64,000 nt of DNA, taken from the NCBI GenBank assembly GCA_016758965.1, contig JAEPRB010000158.1:1-64000 (forward strand). Direction: 5' to 3'. Positions 1 to 10,623 of the stretch are shown here, piece after piece. The notes under the pieces were generated by a model, which worked only from the letters and a program-made list of their open reading frames with translations, searched no databases and was not told the origin of the DNA. The position numbers and the translations under genes are program-made. The stretch is from Circinella minor. Lineage: Eukaryota; Mucoromycota; Mucoromycetes; Mucorales; Lichtheimiaceae. How positions within the stretch are numbered: position 1 is the first letter of the stretch; the number at the start of each line of letters is the position of its first letter.

Positions 1-330
1 AAATCACTTTTTTTCTTCAAATTGCGGTCTCTGAAAATCTAGGAAATTGTCAAAATCGTAGATTTTCCATAGATTTAGACAATCAGTCTCATACCATAGA
101 TTTTCAGTCGCCTGGAAAACTGTAGTGAATTATTATTTTCAGTGTGATTAAATGACAAACAGAAGGGTATCATATATAAAGTATAAGGTTAATTACTAGA
201 TACATGATGATATAGCGAGATGATAAAATTGGGGTGATAGATTACTAAGACCAAAATTTGTGGGAGGAATACATGAAGTAAAAGGGTTTGTATTGTTGTT
301 CCATAATCATACCCATGATGCTGCTGTTGT
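1..330. other. Non-coding window edge with short inverted repeats
   Basis: No gene is supported here. The stretch contains an 11-bp perfect inverted repeat, CTGAAAATCTA at 31-41 and TAGATTTTCAG at 97-107, with a further TAGATTTTC copy near 59-67 between them. It may be part of a small repeat element cut by the window edge, but no target duplication or second copy is visible. Confidence 0.3.
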
Positions 331-531
331 TTAATAATTAAAAGTAGGAGTTCTGCCCAGCTTTTGATAATAGTAATAACATAGACTTTTAACTCCTTGA
401 TATAACCAGTGGTTAAAGGCTTGGTGTTGCAGATGTTTACTAACTGTATCTATATCATCTAATAACCAGAGGTCATCATTCTCCAGTGATGATACAAAAA
501 AAACTATATCTCTCCATCCATGTTTCCTCAT
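331..531 (-). pseudogene. 66-codon ORF, possible gene fragment
   Basis: An ATG-started frame of 66 codons with mixed, protein-like composition (including a DLWLLDDID stretch) runs here. Just upstream on the same strand (about 580-660) another frame reads LPKLDSLLTDIVRYMNHRR before hitting a stop. No family is recognised. Its position among decayed genes suggests a remnant, but a chance ORF in AT-rich DNA cannot be excluded. Confidence 0.2.
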
Positions 532-1435
532 TCTCCTTATATATCATTATTTACTCTGTGTCTATAATAGTTGTTAGCTAACACCAAATATATATCATTC
601 GACGATGATTCATGTATCTGACAATATCAGTCAGCAAACTATCCAGTTTAGGCAACAGAATAATTATTAATAATTATTCCACCACAAAGCCCTAACAGCG
701 ACCGAAAGTCCTTGTCCTCTTGCGAGCAAGCTCGATCTTTTCCAAGGTGCAGAAAAATCTTGTTACGGTAATAGGAATATGAGTGTGTGAATCTTTTTTT
801 TTTTGGTGTTTAAATTGACCGGCGGAGTTCATGGTGAGTCTATCTTATTCATTTATGAAAGTAAGAAAATGGTTTACACCATAATGCAGCGATTGTGTGA
901 AATAGCGGAATAATGAAAAGGGATTGAGGAAGAAAAAGAGAGATGAGTGGAAATGAAATGATGATATATGAAAGTTTGTGAAAAGAAGAAAAATTACTCA
1001 ATTGCTTCAGATGATTTTCCTCCTCTTACATTGTATTAATCAATTTGTTCTTAATAGTGTTTATTATTTGGCGTGGTGTGAAGCATTCATTATTGAATAT
1101 CATTTTCCAATGGTGGACCCAAATTTGGTAAAGAGTGATGGCGATAATCATTGATGGTGGCGTCTCTGGGCTATGAAGAAGAAGAAGATGGCAAAGGTTA
1201 ATAAAAAGTAGTGTCTAGTTATTTGAAACACAGACAAGTTTTAGTGTATTACTTCCAGGTTTGCATTATTTTTATTTTTATTTTTTCTCTTCCTCCGATT
1301 CCCTATCTTAACTTAGTTGCACCGACGTGTGATTAAATAAAAAAAAACTCTTTAGTCTCCTACAAAAAAAAATGTAAATGCTGCTTCTTTCCCTAATACA
1401 TAACCATCCAAATCCCTTATTGCTGTAAAGAAAAC
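532..1435. other. Gene-poor stretch
   Basis: AT-rich DNA with homopolymer T and A runs and no frame that can be defended as coding, apart from the short fragment noted around 580-660. No tRNA-like cloverleaf or tandem repeat was seen. Confidence 0.4.
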
Positions 1436-2583
1436 GTGAGCTTTATTATCGAGGATAGCAATGGATTAGGGTTACCTTCATTCTTTGCAAAATATCCTGC
1501 AAAGCAGTGGTACTTGGACAACTGTTTTAGAAAATGGCAAAACATCAACAATAAGGCAAAGCCAAATGCCATCTATAAACAATACCAACTGGATCTTGAA
1601 CGAATTATGAATTGGAGGCAAAACCACCCACTATAACAAATCAAACATTCATTAAAAACAGCAATATAACGAACTTCATACAAAACAACAGTTCATATCA
1701 ACAACCGTCGTCGAGCAGCAGTTCTATCGAAACAAGTAATGGCAGTAAATAGAGTGATGTAACTAAAGGAAGCCAAAGTATCAACACAAACAGTACCCTT
1801 GCTTTTTTTTTTGTAACTGAAACCAACCTTAAAAAAAGAACATTAGTTCATGATGTAGAAAGTATAAGTCTTTTTTCTAGTTTTACAAACTACTACGGTT
1901 AGCTAACCTTTCACTAAGAAAAAATATAATAGTAACTGTGAAGCTACTGAATCTGAAAGTGTTGACCTTGCTGGATTATTGGATGGAATTGATTTTTCGT
2001 CATTAAATAAATACAGGTACAGTTCAGCCATAGCATACAAATAACAATGAAGTATATTTTCCAGACAGTTGATCAATTTCCAGTATAGAGAAGTGTGGTA
2101 TAATTCAAGTTTGTTACGGTCTTGATACCCATCCATTAGTATCTGAAGAAATGTATGAACAATTGACATTTACGACTGTACCACATGTGAAACGCTCGAG
2201 GGTTCTTTCAAAGTACCTTTGTACAATCCTGAAATCTGATAAATATGTAAGGACTATATTTAAACTTTGTCCATTTAACGATTGTTATTACTTTTGGTTA
2301 TGTATTTACATCAATTACAGGGAACACTGGATGCCGCACATCAAATTTTGGAATTTCCGATCGCAGATGAAGAATATGACATGGACTTTTTCCAATTTTG
2401 TCGAAGTGTTTTATACCAGTTGTAAGTATAAAAAATGCATAATGAATACCGGGTGTTATCGAATAAGATGCTGATGATAAGTGTTTTCAAATAGCTCTGA
2501 AAATATTCATGACAAAGTAGTGTTACTAAATCTTGAAGATTCAGAATCTTTTGTGGCCACTTTTACGAACTGCTATCAAGTTT
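1436..2583 (+). pseudogene. Decayed multi-exon gene of unknown function
   Basis: Successive plus-strand segments read as one protein after splicing, with a few lesions. A first segment (1436-1633) contains YPAKQWYLDNCFRKWQNI and ends in LERIMNWRQNHPL. A shift of frame then gives a Ser/Asn/Gln-rich stretch (about 1637-1900) broken by an in-frame TAG near 1750. After another shift come DLAGLLDGIDFSSLNKYR (about 1950-2021), an intron-like gap and NFQYREVWYNSS. The last exons are the cleanest. A frame through about 2117-2247 ends at a GTAAGG donor, is followed by a TTACAG acceptor and an exon (about 2321-2421) reading AHQILEFPIADEEY, then a GTAAGT...AAATAG intron and a final exon ending LNLEDSESFVATFTNCYQV-stop. 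The splice phases of the last three exons match. No known family is recognised. At least three lesions argue for a dead gene, unless the assembly is poor here. Confidence 0.5.
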
Positions 2584-2699
2584 AAAAATACCTCAAATAA
2601 CATCAAAATGAACTTCAAGGTGAGACTATATAATTTACATTGATGTTCTCTTAGCACAATATTTTATTATTCTATATTATTTACATTAGACTTTCTGAA

Positions 2700-3327
2700 T
2701 TAAGGCTTAAACCGCATGAGGCCACGAGTCTTTGAATTAGCATCATACAACTCGGGTGACATACACTCACGAGAAAGAAGCTTTTCATCATCAGGATATT
2801 GATCCTCTAATAAAGCTTTATACTTCTTGTGAGATTTTTTACGTGCCTTGGGTTTCTATATATGTAATATAGTGACTCGTAAGAAAAACTCGACTCTTTG
2901 CAACACCACCAGTCATTAATTACCAGCGTTATCTTGCAGATGCAACGACGTGTTTGGAGGCCCAAGGGATTGAATTGTTACTAATGGAGGCATCAAGCGC
3001 ATTTAACGATAATAACTTGTCAATGTAATGGGGGCTTTTGGTTGTTGCTCGATGTTGAATATGCAGATAAAAAGTTCATAAAAAAAATCTTTCTGTTGCA
3101 TGTCTCCATGCCAGTGGAAAAGGTAGCACTTATTCGGAAAATTTTATTAGTCTTACACTCATATACTTACCTGTTGCCTTAACTTTGGATTTAGAAAAAT
3201 GCTTGCGAATTCGGGTGATGCGGCCGTTTCTAATTAGAAAATATTTTTCATTTGAGAGAGTCTTAAAGTGCGAAATCGGTCCAAACCCTATGGAAATGGG
3301 GCCGATTATCAGTACAATGGAATTCTT
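2700..3327 (-). pseudogene. Decayed gene of unknown function, convergent with the previous one
   Basis: Minus-strand exons are visible. Exon 3327-3171 begins after a TTTCTAG acceptor, contains GFGPISHFKTLSNEKYFLIR and NGRITRIRKHFSKSK, and ends at a GTAAGT donor. A middle open segment (about 3060-2925) contains HYIDKLLSLNALDASISNN and PWASKHVVASAR. A last exon 2855-2700, after an ATATAG acceptor, is Lys-rich (KPKARKKSHKKYKALLEDQ) and ends SKTRGLMRFKP-stop. The middle frame runs into TAA before the donor, and the final exon needs a different phase, so at least one frameshift separates them. No family is recognised. Codon-level coherence and splice signals make chance ORFs unlikely. Its 3' end faces the 1436-2583 remnant about 116 bp away. 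Confidence 0.45.
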
Positions 3328-4095
3328 CTAGAAATTGAAGGTAAATAGTCTATTTCGCCCATCTCTATTATATTTTGGTGTACTCGATCTTACTGTGGAT
3401 TTTTTAATTAATAGTTATTGCTTGAACGGTCGGTTGCTGCTCTGGATGTCATGTAGAAATCTCATCAAGATTACCTAATTAGTATAGGTGATGATCCAAT
3501 AATGTCTTTACGAAATGTTGTATCCAACGTACAATGGCTTCATAATAACAGTCATTTAATATTATATATTTAAATAGAGCATAGTTCAAATATGCTTCAC
3601 TGACATTTTGGGTATTTCACAGTGCGTTTCAATGACTCTTAATATTAAAGAAGTCCGTCTTCTTTATTGATACTATTTGACAGCCGCGTTGATACATATA
3701 TTATTTTATCAACGACAAAACGTATAGGATATAATGTTCACATATCTTATTGTCATTATTCATCGTCATTAACAAATCGGAAGACTATCATTGTTTCATA
3801 CACGCCTATTGATATACCCGGTAATTAATTAGGATTTAATATAAATAGTGATAATATTTTATTTATTAAACTTGAGTTCAATTATTGTTCTTTTGGGTCT
3901 CGTTGACTTATTACTGTCTCTTTTATTTTATTGACTTCGATTGATATAACACGAAATTATCTGCAGCCCAGTCCTGCCAATCAAGCATATTAAAACAATG
4001 CCACTGGCATCACTAGCCTCGATCCAAAATCTTCATTATAATACAAATACATACTATGCTGCACCCACACAACCACAACCACAACTACCAGTATG
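3328..4095. other. Gene-poor stretch
   Basis: Possible further remnants of the minus-strand decayed gene lie at about 3400-3580 (for example the frame reading EAIVRWIQHFVKTLLDHH), but they cannot be joined confidently. The rest is AT-rich with no supported feature. Confidence 0.35.
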
Positions 4096-4207
4096 GGTAT
4101 ACAGAGGACCCCCGGTTTTTGCAAGGTGACACTTTCTTCAAAAAAGTTGTGGAACCAGAGTTTTTTAATTTGGTGGGAGTGCAAAAACCAGGGGTCTAGT
4201 GTATACC
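4096..4207. mobile_element. 112-bp MITE-like inverted-repeat element
   Basis: Arms 4096-4123 and 4180-4207 are inverted copies of each other over 28 bp with four mismatches. The left arm runs GGTATACAG through GGACCCCCGGTTTTTGCA; the right arm is its complement. The 56-bp core has no coding capacity. TATA/TA dinucleotides lie at both edges, compatible with a TA target duplication as made by Tc1/mariner-type elements. It is unrelated in sequence to the transposon at 10382-12253. No second copy is present in the window, so assignment as a mobile element rests on structure alone. Confidence 0.6.
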
Positions 4208-5027
4208 TTTAAATTCATTTAACTTCTTTAACATCTCAAAGTGAACACAGGGTCTTTGGTGGGCATGTTTGCTCGAGACACGATATAGGGAGCAGAGGGA
4301 ATGAAAATCATATGTGAGTATATAGGGAAAATGTTGAAAGGTCTTCAATGTATACAAACAACAGCATGGTACGTAGCTATCATTTTCTTGAGATAAAATA
4401 ATTATCTTTTTTTTTTGTATTTGCTTATATAAAAAAAAATATATTACAGAGCGTTTTTATGTAGTTTACGTATAACACTTTTATGGGTTGATTATTCGGT
4501 TGTGAATTTTTTATCCTTGATTAATGGAAATGAACTGTGTACAGTATGTGGGCAAAATATTACTGTTATTTTTAATACAACCCTATATATCATACAACTA
4601 ATGGTACGTACGCACCTTCAAATAAAGAAATATATTAAATAAAATCTTATGTACGTATAGTGTAAATCAGATGACACCGTATATCAGACTGCAGAAAATA
4701 TATGTAGTTAACAATCAGGTGTTCTTTGATTCAAAAGTTTTTGTAATAAAAGAATGATCTATAATATTGAAATAAATGTCTATATAATACAAAGTACGTA
4801 ACAGAAAAGTAAAAGGAATGCTAGTGTAATACTACTAGTACGTATTCTAGCTAAATTGTTTGCATACGTATGTGATAATAAAATGGGATAGCATGAGGTG
4901 TATTAATAATAAAAGCAATGGTAGTGTTGCTCTTAATTGTGTACACCGTGATATTAAGCATTACATAAAATAAAAAAGAGAAAAGGAAGTTCTCTTGTTA
5001 TAGAGAACTGAGGAAGCAATATGCCTT
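4208..5027. other. Intergenic stretch rich in TACGTA
   Basis: No gene seen. Seven TACGTA hexamers occur between 4370 and 4870 (4370, 4467, 4615, 4652, 4795, 4839, 4865), far more than base composition predicts. The stretch lies beyond the 3' end of the Ca2+ exchanger gene. Confidence 0.5.
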
Positions 5028-7288
5028 TTATGCAGAAGTAAGTTCGCTTGATGCAGCATCAGGGTAATAGTAGAAACTAATAGCTAGAAGTATATATAAA
5101 GCAAAAAGCATCAAACCTTCTAACCAATTGCTCTTGCCATCCTATTACATATAGTTTGTGGATTTAGTTAAAAAACATACAACAACAATAATAATAAACC
5201 GTTGTAAACCATACCATCATTAAATAATTCACCATGACTACAGCAATAAACATGACAGCAGTTTCATAAACGTTAAACAAAAGAGACATATCGACTTGAA
5301 TACCTATAAAATAAGGAGAATAATATAATAAAATACAACGGAACACCAACATAGAAACCATTAGTAAAAAATAATAACTCATATATAATAATATCTTTTG
5401 TATTACTGCAACTAACCCCAGCCAATAATGACCATCAGCGGTGTAACGAGAAGTGCGATTTGCATAGAACTACCAACAGCCACACCGAGTGCCAAGTCCA
5501 TCTAATAATATCATTATTATTATCGAGTTAGTACCTTTACACGAAAAGATAAATAAATAAACAAACAATTTCCACCCCCTACAATGATATTTTTTTTACC
5601 TTATTTTTCATTGCCACAGTAACTGCAGTAAGATGCTCGGCTGCATTACCGACAATAGGTAACAAAATAAGACCTACAAAAGTTTCGCTAATATGCCATT
5701 GTTCTACAACATCTTCAATAGCAGAGACTAAAAACTCGGCACATACGGCGACCAGTGCAGTGATCACAAGAAGTCTATAAATTATAATATATACAGCAAC
5801 TGTTCAATAAGATATTAACTAGTAACGGTAATTTATATTTTATTGTCCTCGACCAGAAAAGGATATGTTAATCATGTGAATATTCCGATAAGAATAAAAA
5901 ACTTACACGATAATAGCCATCCAAAATGGCATTTGTGGGACCTCTTCTTCTTCTTCTTCATTGTCGTGAGCGTTTTGAGATGGAGAGGTACTATTAGCAT
6001 TTAGCTGTTCAATATCAGTACCGGTAGTTGATCGTCGTTGTTGATTTACTTGGTATGATACTCGACGGGCTTCTGCAGGTGCTTGTAAAAACTACATATA
6101 TTAAAGTACCAAAGAAAAAAAGTAACAAGATAACAGTAGAGATTAGAATTTGTAGGGTAATAATAATAATAATGTATTTTTCATTATTACATACCAAGTC
6201 CTTATGTGTTTTGAGCTATATAGTAACAGTAATAAATAGTGTCATGTCATAAGAATAATATGGACGTTAATAATCTTTAATGTCACGTAAAAACAAAAAG
6301 CACAGTAGTTATTATTGCTTTGCTCTCATTAATGTAATTTACCTGGAAAAACAAATATGAAAAATAAATAATAAGTAAAATAATCGATGTTGCTCTTGAA
6401 ATATTCAATATATCACTTGTGAGTTCTTCAGATGTTTCTTTGTTTCCAACGGACGCATAAAACGCAGCAGGCAAAAGCAATGACGTAGTAGCAATAAATA
6501 ATAATGAAGCGGAAGTTTGAGCCACAGTCTCATTAAACTTCTGTTCTGTGTATTTAATGCCACCGAACCAGAAGCACATGCCCAAAACTAAAAGGAGATT
6601 GGATAAAATGGACCCGAGCATCGATGCTTGCACAACAACAACTAAATTCTGGGTCAATGAAATAATTGAGATAATAAGTTCAACTGCATTTCCGAACGAA
6701 GCATTCAAAAGACCGCCAATAACCTATAATTTGATCAGGTTTTTCTTATGAAGTTAGTAAGTGAAATATGATAGTTACAGTTGTACAATGTTAATCATTG
6801 GAACTTTCTATTTTTCTCTCTCTCTCGCTCTGAGTTACTATTCTTATTTTTATTTTTCTTTATTTGTCAAAAATAAAATAAATTTTTCCCTAATAATATA
6901 ATAAATATAAATATATTTTTATTACCTCGCCCGTTCGAAGAGCAATATCTTCTGTAGCAAAACCGAGTAATTTAGCAAGTGGAATAATTGCAATAAAATT
7001 AAGAATAAATGTTACAGTTGAGCTCCAGACAAAATGACTAGCTATGCCAATGGGTATAAAAACAACAAGAGCGTTGATCCATGATGATTTGACAAGAGCC
7101 ATTAATCCTTCAGTAGCCGTTGGCTCAGGTCGTGTTTCGAGATCAATAGGAGTCGTCATAACCGCAGCAATTGGTTGTTGGGGGATATCAGCAGTACTAC
7201 TGCTGTCACTACTTTGTTCAAGTGATTTAACCGTTGTCATAGCAACTTTAGATTCATCGTCTCCTGACGTTTGATATTTTGAATCCAT
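5028..7288 (-). CDS. Vacuolar Ca2+/H+ exchanger (CaCA family, CAX/Vcx1 type)
   Basis: Eight exons on the minus strand: 7288-6926, 6723-6343, 6215-6195, 6091-5907, 5774-5600, 5501-5417, 5303-5215 and 5141-5028, all with GT-AG borders and matching phases. The product has about eleven hydrophobic segments and both alpha-repeat signatures of the family: [12 protein letters not shown] in exon 2 and [20 protein letters not shown] in exon 5. These carry the acidic and Asn residues that bind the cation. An acidic loop (EEEEEEVP) separates the halves, as in yeast Vcx1. The known role is low-affinity, proton-driven loading of Ca2+ into the vacuole. Exon 3 is only 21 nt and encodes LKTHKDL, a conserved piece after the fifth helix, so it cannot be skipped. 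The start ATG gives a Ser/Asp-rich cytosolic tail of about 60 residues. The family is secure; the exact paralogue is not. Confidence 0.93.
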
Positions 7289-7628
7289 TTTTCTTTTTTG
7301 TAAAATATTTTTCTACAAGAAAAAGAAAATAAAAAAGATGAAAGAAAGAGTGAAAGAGAAAATGAAAACCCGAGAACCAAATGTATCAAAAGAGACACCT
7401 GCACGCGAAGTAAAAAAAAAAAAAAAATCAAAATATCCTTTTTTATTTATTTATTTAAATGGGGCCTTTTTGCCTAAAAAGGTTAATAAAAAATGATGCT
7501 TTAAAGGGCAAAAAATAAAATAAACAGTGGCGGGTGTGTGTATTTTCACCATACCGCCAAGAATATAAAAGAACGAGGCCCCTCGCCACATCAGATCAGG
7601 TTGTATCACCTATCGTATGCACTACAAG
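7289..7628. other. Upstream region of the Ca2+ exchanger gene
   Basis: On the minus strand this is the 5' flank of the exchanger gene and is pyrimidine-rich (CT-rich 7300-7430), typical of a fungal promoter or leader. On the plus strand a GAATATAAAAG TATA-like box lies near 7561, with no recognised gene downstream. Confidence 0.35.
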
Positions 7629-8090
7629 TCAAAAAAAGTAAAGGTGGCTCAAATCATTAAACCCCGCTTTTATTACATCTTTTTTTTGGTCGAAAGAGTA
7701 GGAGAAATTTATTATATTTTTACTATCTTCATCTTTTTCAATAAAAACGATACAAGGTTTATTTTCAAACGTATTGACAAACCCATTTGGCAACTCTACT
7801 GCGAGTCTTTTTAGAGAATGATGATATTCGTTTGTCACCTGTCCACCTGCAAATTCGACATCGGATCGAGCCCGTTGATAAATTTGTTCTTTAAACACCA
7901 CGAGATGAAGTTTGTGAAACCAGATGTATATAATGGATTTTTCCAAAATATTGGCGTTCCAATTATTTTTGGGAGTGTGCGCAACTAGGTCAGCATAATC
8001 AATTTTTTTGACAATGTAATATACATATACTTACATTCCACGGAGTTTTTCAACTTCAACACCTTTGTCAAACAAAGAACTTTGATTCCG
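7629..8090 (-). pseudogene. 5'-truncated gene remnant, product unknown
   Basis: Two minus-strand exons join in phase. Exon 8090-8034 contains SLFDKGVEVEKLRG and ends at a GTAAGT donor. A CTAG acceptor follows about 50 nt later, and a second exon reads HTPKNNWNANILEKSIIYIW, then VVFKEQIYQRARSDVEFAGG, and so on to a stop at 7629. About 140 residues are recoverable. No initiating Met or upstream exon is found: the sequence before 8090 is a poly-pyrimidine and (CT)n tract. The protein is not recognised. It may be the 3' part of a gene lost by rearrangement, or a gene whose 5' exons I cannot see. Confidence 0.35.
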
Positions 8091-8100
8091 TAAAAAAAAA

Positions 8101-8122
8101 AGAGAGAGAGAGAGAGAGAGAG
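8101..8122. repeat. (AG)n microsatellite
   Basis: Eleven uninterrupted AG units, directly upstream (minus strand) of the truncated gene remnant. Confidence 0.9.
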
Positions 8123-10381
8123 TTAATGAGAAATGACATTAACTCTTTCAAAAAAGTTGAAAAAAGATAGAGAAAAGGAAGTTCCCAACAGCGGGTACGT
8201 ACAATCGTATTTATATTCTACGTTTTGCTTATTTTTTTTTCTGTGACAGGGAAAGGCACTTTACAACAATGAACTAATCGGAATGCATGCATTGCATAAA
8301 TAAACGGGGGGGGGTGGCGGGTTTCTATTAAATGAAAAAAAGAAATAGTGATATTCTTTTGATTGTAATAAACATATTTTATCATCATTATCATTATATC
8401 GTTTGAATGGTAAAAACTTGATCTCTCTTCTGGTATAATTTTTATTTTATTCTTTGTTTAATAATTTAATTCTTACTCAATTTAAAATGAATATTTTTTT
8501 TTGATAGGAAGTTATTTGACATGACGTTATATCAAGATGTTGTTATTATTTCTATAAGTATAAACACAAATAATGATAGATAAACACGCCATTGATGGTG
8601 TAACCAGTTCTTTTTTTTATTGGATATAAATTATTTTTTGTTCCTTATAGCATCAAGTAGTATAGAGAGCAAATTCTTTTTCTTGATGAAGATACTATGT
8701 TTTCCGATTGTTACACAGAACATTACTTGAGCATAATGAATATAGAGCAGATGTGAAAAACCATAGTATCTTTTTTTTCTGCTTCCTGCTCCACGAATAG
8801 TGACGCATAAACAAAAGAAAACAAAGTTAGGGAAAAAGCGAAACATTTTTTTTTTTTGTTGAGTAAGGAACAAAAAAAAAATCACTGACATCATTAGATT
8901 AGTTTCTGCATTTTTGATAGGGACAAAGATAGGCTTTTTTTAAAAAATTGTGTATAAGCATACGTACATTAATCAATGTCGATTGTAAAAATTACAAAAG
9001 AGTATCATAAAAGAGTGAAAAATATTATTCTTTCTTAATATGATTATAACATAGAAGTCATTATTATAGTAATAATAATAAAAATAAGCATGGTACTTAG
9101 AATTGGAAAAAAATCATCAATCTTAATATATTGTTCTATATATGAAGATATGGATTAGCGAGAGGAAGCACATACTTTGACAGTATTTGTTTGTCGTTGT
9201 GAAGATTATACTATACTGTACTTTATTATACATGGAAAAACAAATAATTGATAAGCACCCATGATCAAATACTCTTTATTGACAATGCATGAAAAAATAA
9301 ATCAACTTTACTTATCTTATGGATCGTAGACTACAGAGAAATTCATGTGAGTGATTTTCAAGATCACTTACGTCGTGGTCTTATGCACAATAACAATAAC
9401 AATAACAATAATAAAGTAATTATGGGCATGAAAATTAAAATTGGAATCACAAAACCAATTTTATTAACTTACACCATCACTCTCCTGTTCTGTCAGTGTT
9501 CACATCGAAAGGCCACTTTCCTGTGTACATAAGAGGGAAAAAGTGGCTAAGATTTATGACTATATGAGAGAAAGATAATAGGAAGTGGAAGCTTATTTTG
9601 GACTTATATTATGCCAAACCACAAAAGGGGAATATCACTTGGAATTATGAGTTGGATTAATTAACCAAAAAGTGGGTATCAATTGTTTTACGTATTATGA
9701 AAAAAAATATAAAAATACTATTTACTATAATGTTTACAGTAATAATATCTAATAATTATAAAAACTATTTAATAATCGTTAATGTTTCATGTCAGCTATT
9801 ACAATATTCAATAATTAATAATCATTAGCGTGCACCAATAGAGTTCAAGCTTAGTTTCAGCAATTTAAAATATCCACTTTTAATACTACTTTTCTTGTTA
9901 TGTATTACTGAAATTTGTTCATATAACAAAAAAAAAAATACGAGGGGAGGGTTTTGCAGACGTAACAATATTAATTACCAAGAAATATAATTATCAGGAA
10001 TATATAAATACCATCAGTTTTTACTCAAAATAAATGATCATCTACGTATTATATTATTATTATATCTTATTTTCCATATTATTACTTTATTCTATATCCC
10101 GACTCACATCTTGCATAATATCTGCCACAAAAAGATTAGTTCTGTGATAACATTAATAATTTTTAAAGTAGGCTTGTAACATATACAGTAATTACATCAT
10201 AAAGAGCTAGAGTGTCCTTTTATTTACATATTATTATGTTAAATAATGTACGCCGAATCATACAGAATTTTTGCTTGGCAAAGGGAAATATTCTCTCTGA
10301 AACAAACCATGTTGATTAAAACCGAGAAGATAGAAATTAATCTCATCAAATTTGGTATTATGATAAAAGATCAATATAATA
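8123..10381. other. Gene-poor flank of the transposon
   Basis: AT-rich DNA with homopolymers, a C/G run near 8307 and a (CAATAA)n-like stretch at 9385-9415. Only chance-length ORFs are seen. An ATG frame from 10246 runs into the transposon at 10381 and continues in frame beyond it (see findings). Confidence 0.4.
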
Positions 10382-10504
10382 CAGGATTTTTCCAAATTAT
10401 TTGCGCTGAACTGAATTAATTTTGCGCCAATGAGAAAGGGAATTTTGCGTCACATATAAAATTATTTTGCGTTGCCTGGGGAATAATTTTGCGCCAATGA
10501 TTTT
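10382..10504 (+). repeat. Left terminal inverted repeat with TTTTGCG boxes
   Basis: Matches the complement of 12131-12253. It holds a TTTGCG/TTTTGCG box starting at about 10399, 10420, 10443, 10465 and 10487, an almost constant spacing of 21-23 bp. Such regularly spaced boxes are candidate transposase binding sites (inference). Confidence 0.9.
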
Positions 10505-10578
10505 NNNNNNNNNNNNNNNNNNNNNNNNNNNNNNNNNNNNNNNNNNNNNNNNNNNNNNNNNNNNNNNNNNNNNNNNNN
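10505..10578. other. Assembly gap (74 N)
   Basis: A run of 74 N lies just inside the left inverted repeat, where the mirror sequence from the right arm (about 12057-12130) would be expected. The gap probably reflects hairpin or repeat collapse, and its true length may differ from 74. Confidence 0.95.
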
Positions 10579-10623
10579 TTATTTTATGAATTAAGAAGCT
10601 ATTTATAAAAGTACAAGAAGTAG

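Noticed and set aside
9347..9532. 61-codon plus-strand ORF with poly-Asn
   Set aside because: Driven by a CAATAA-like simple repeat; no splice partner and no protein-like flanks.
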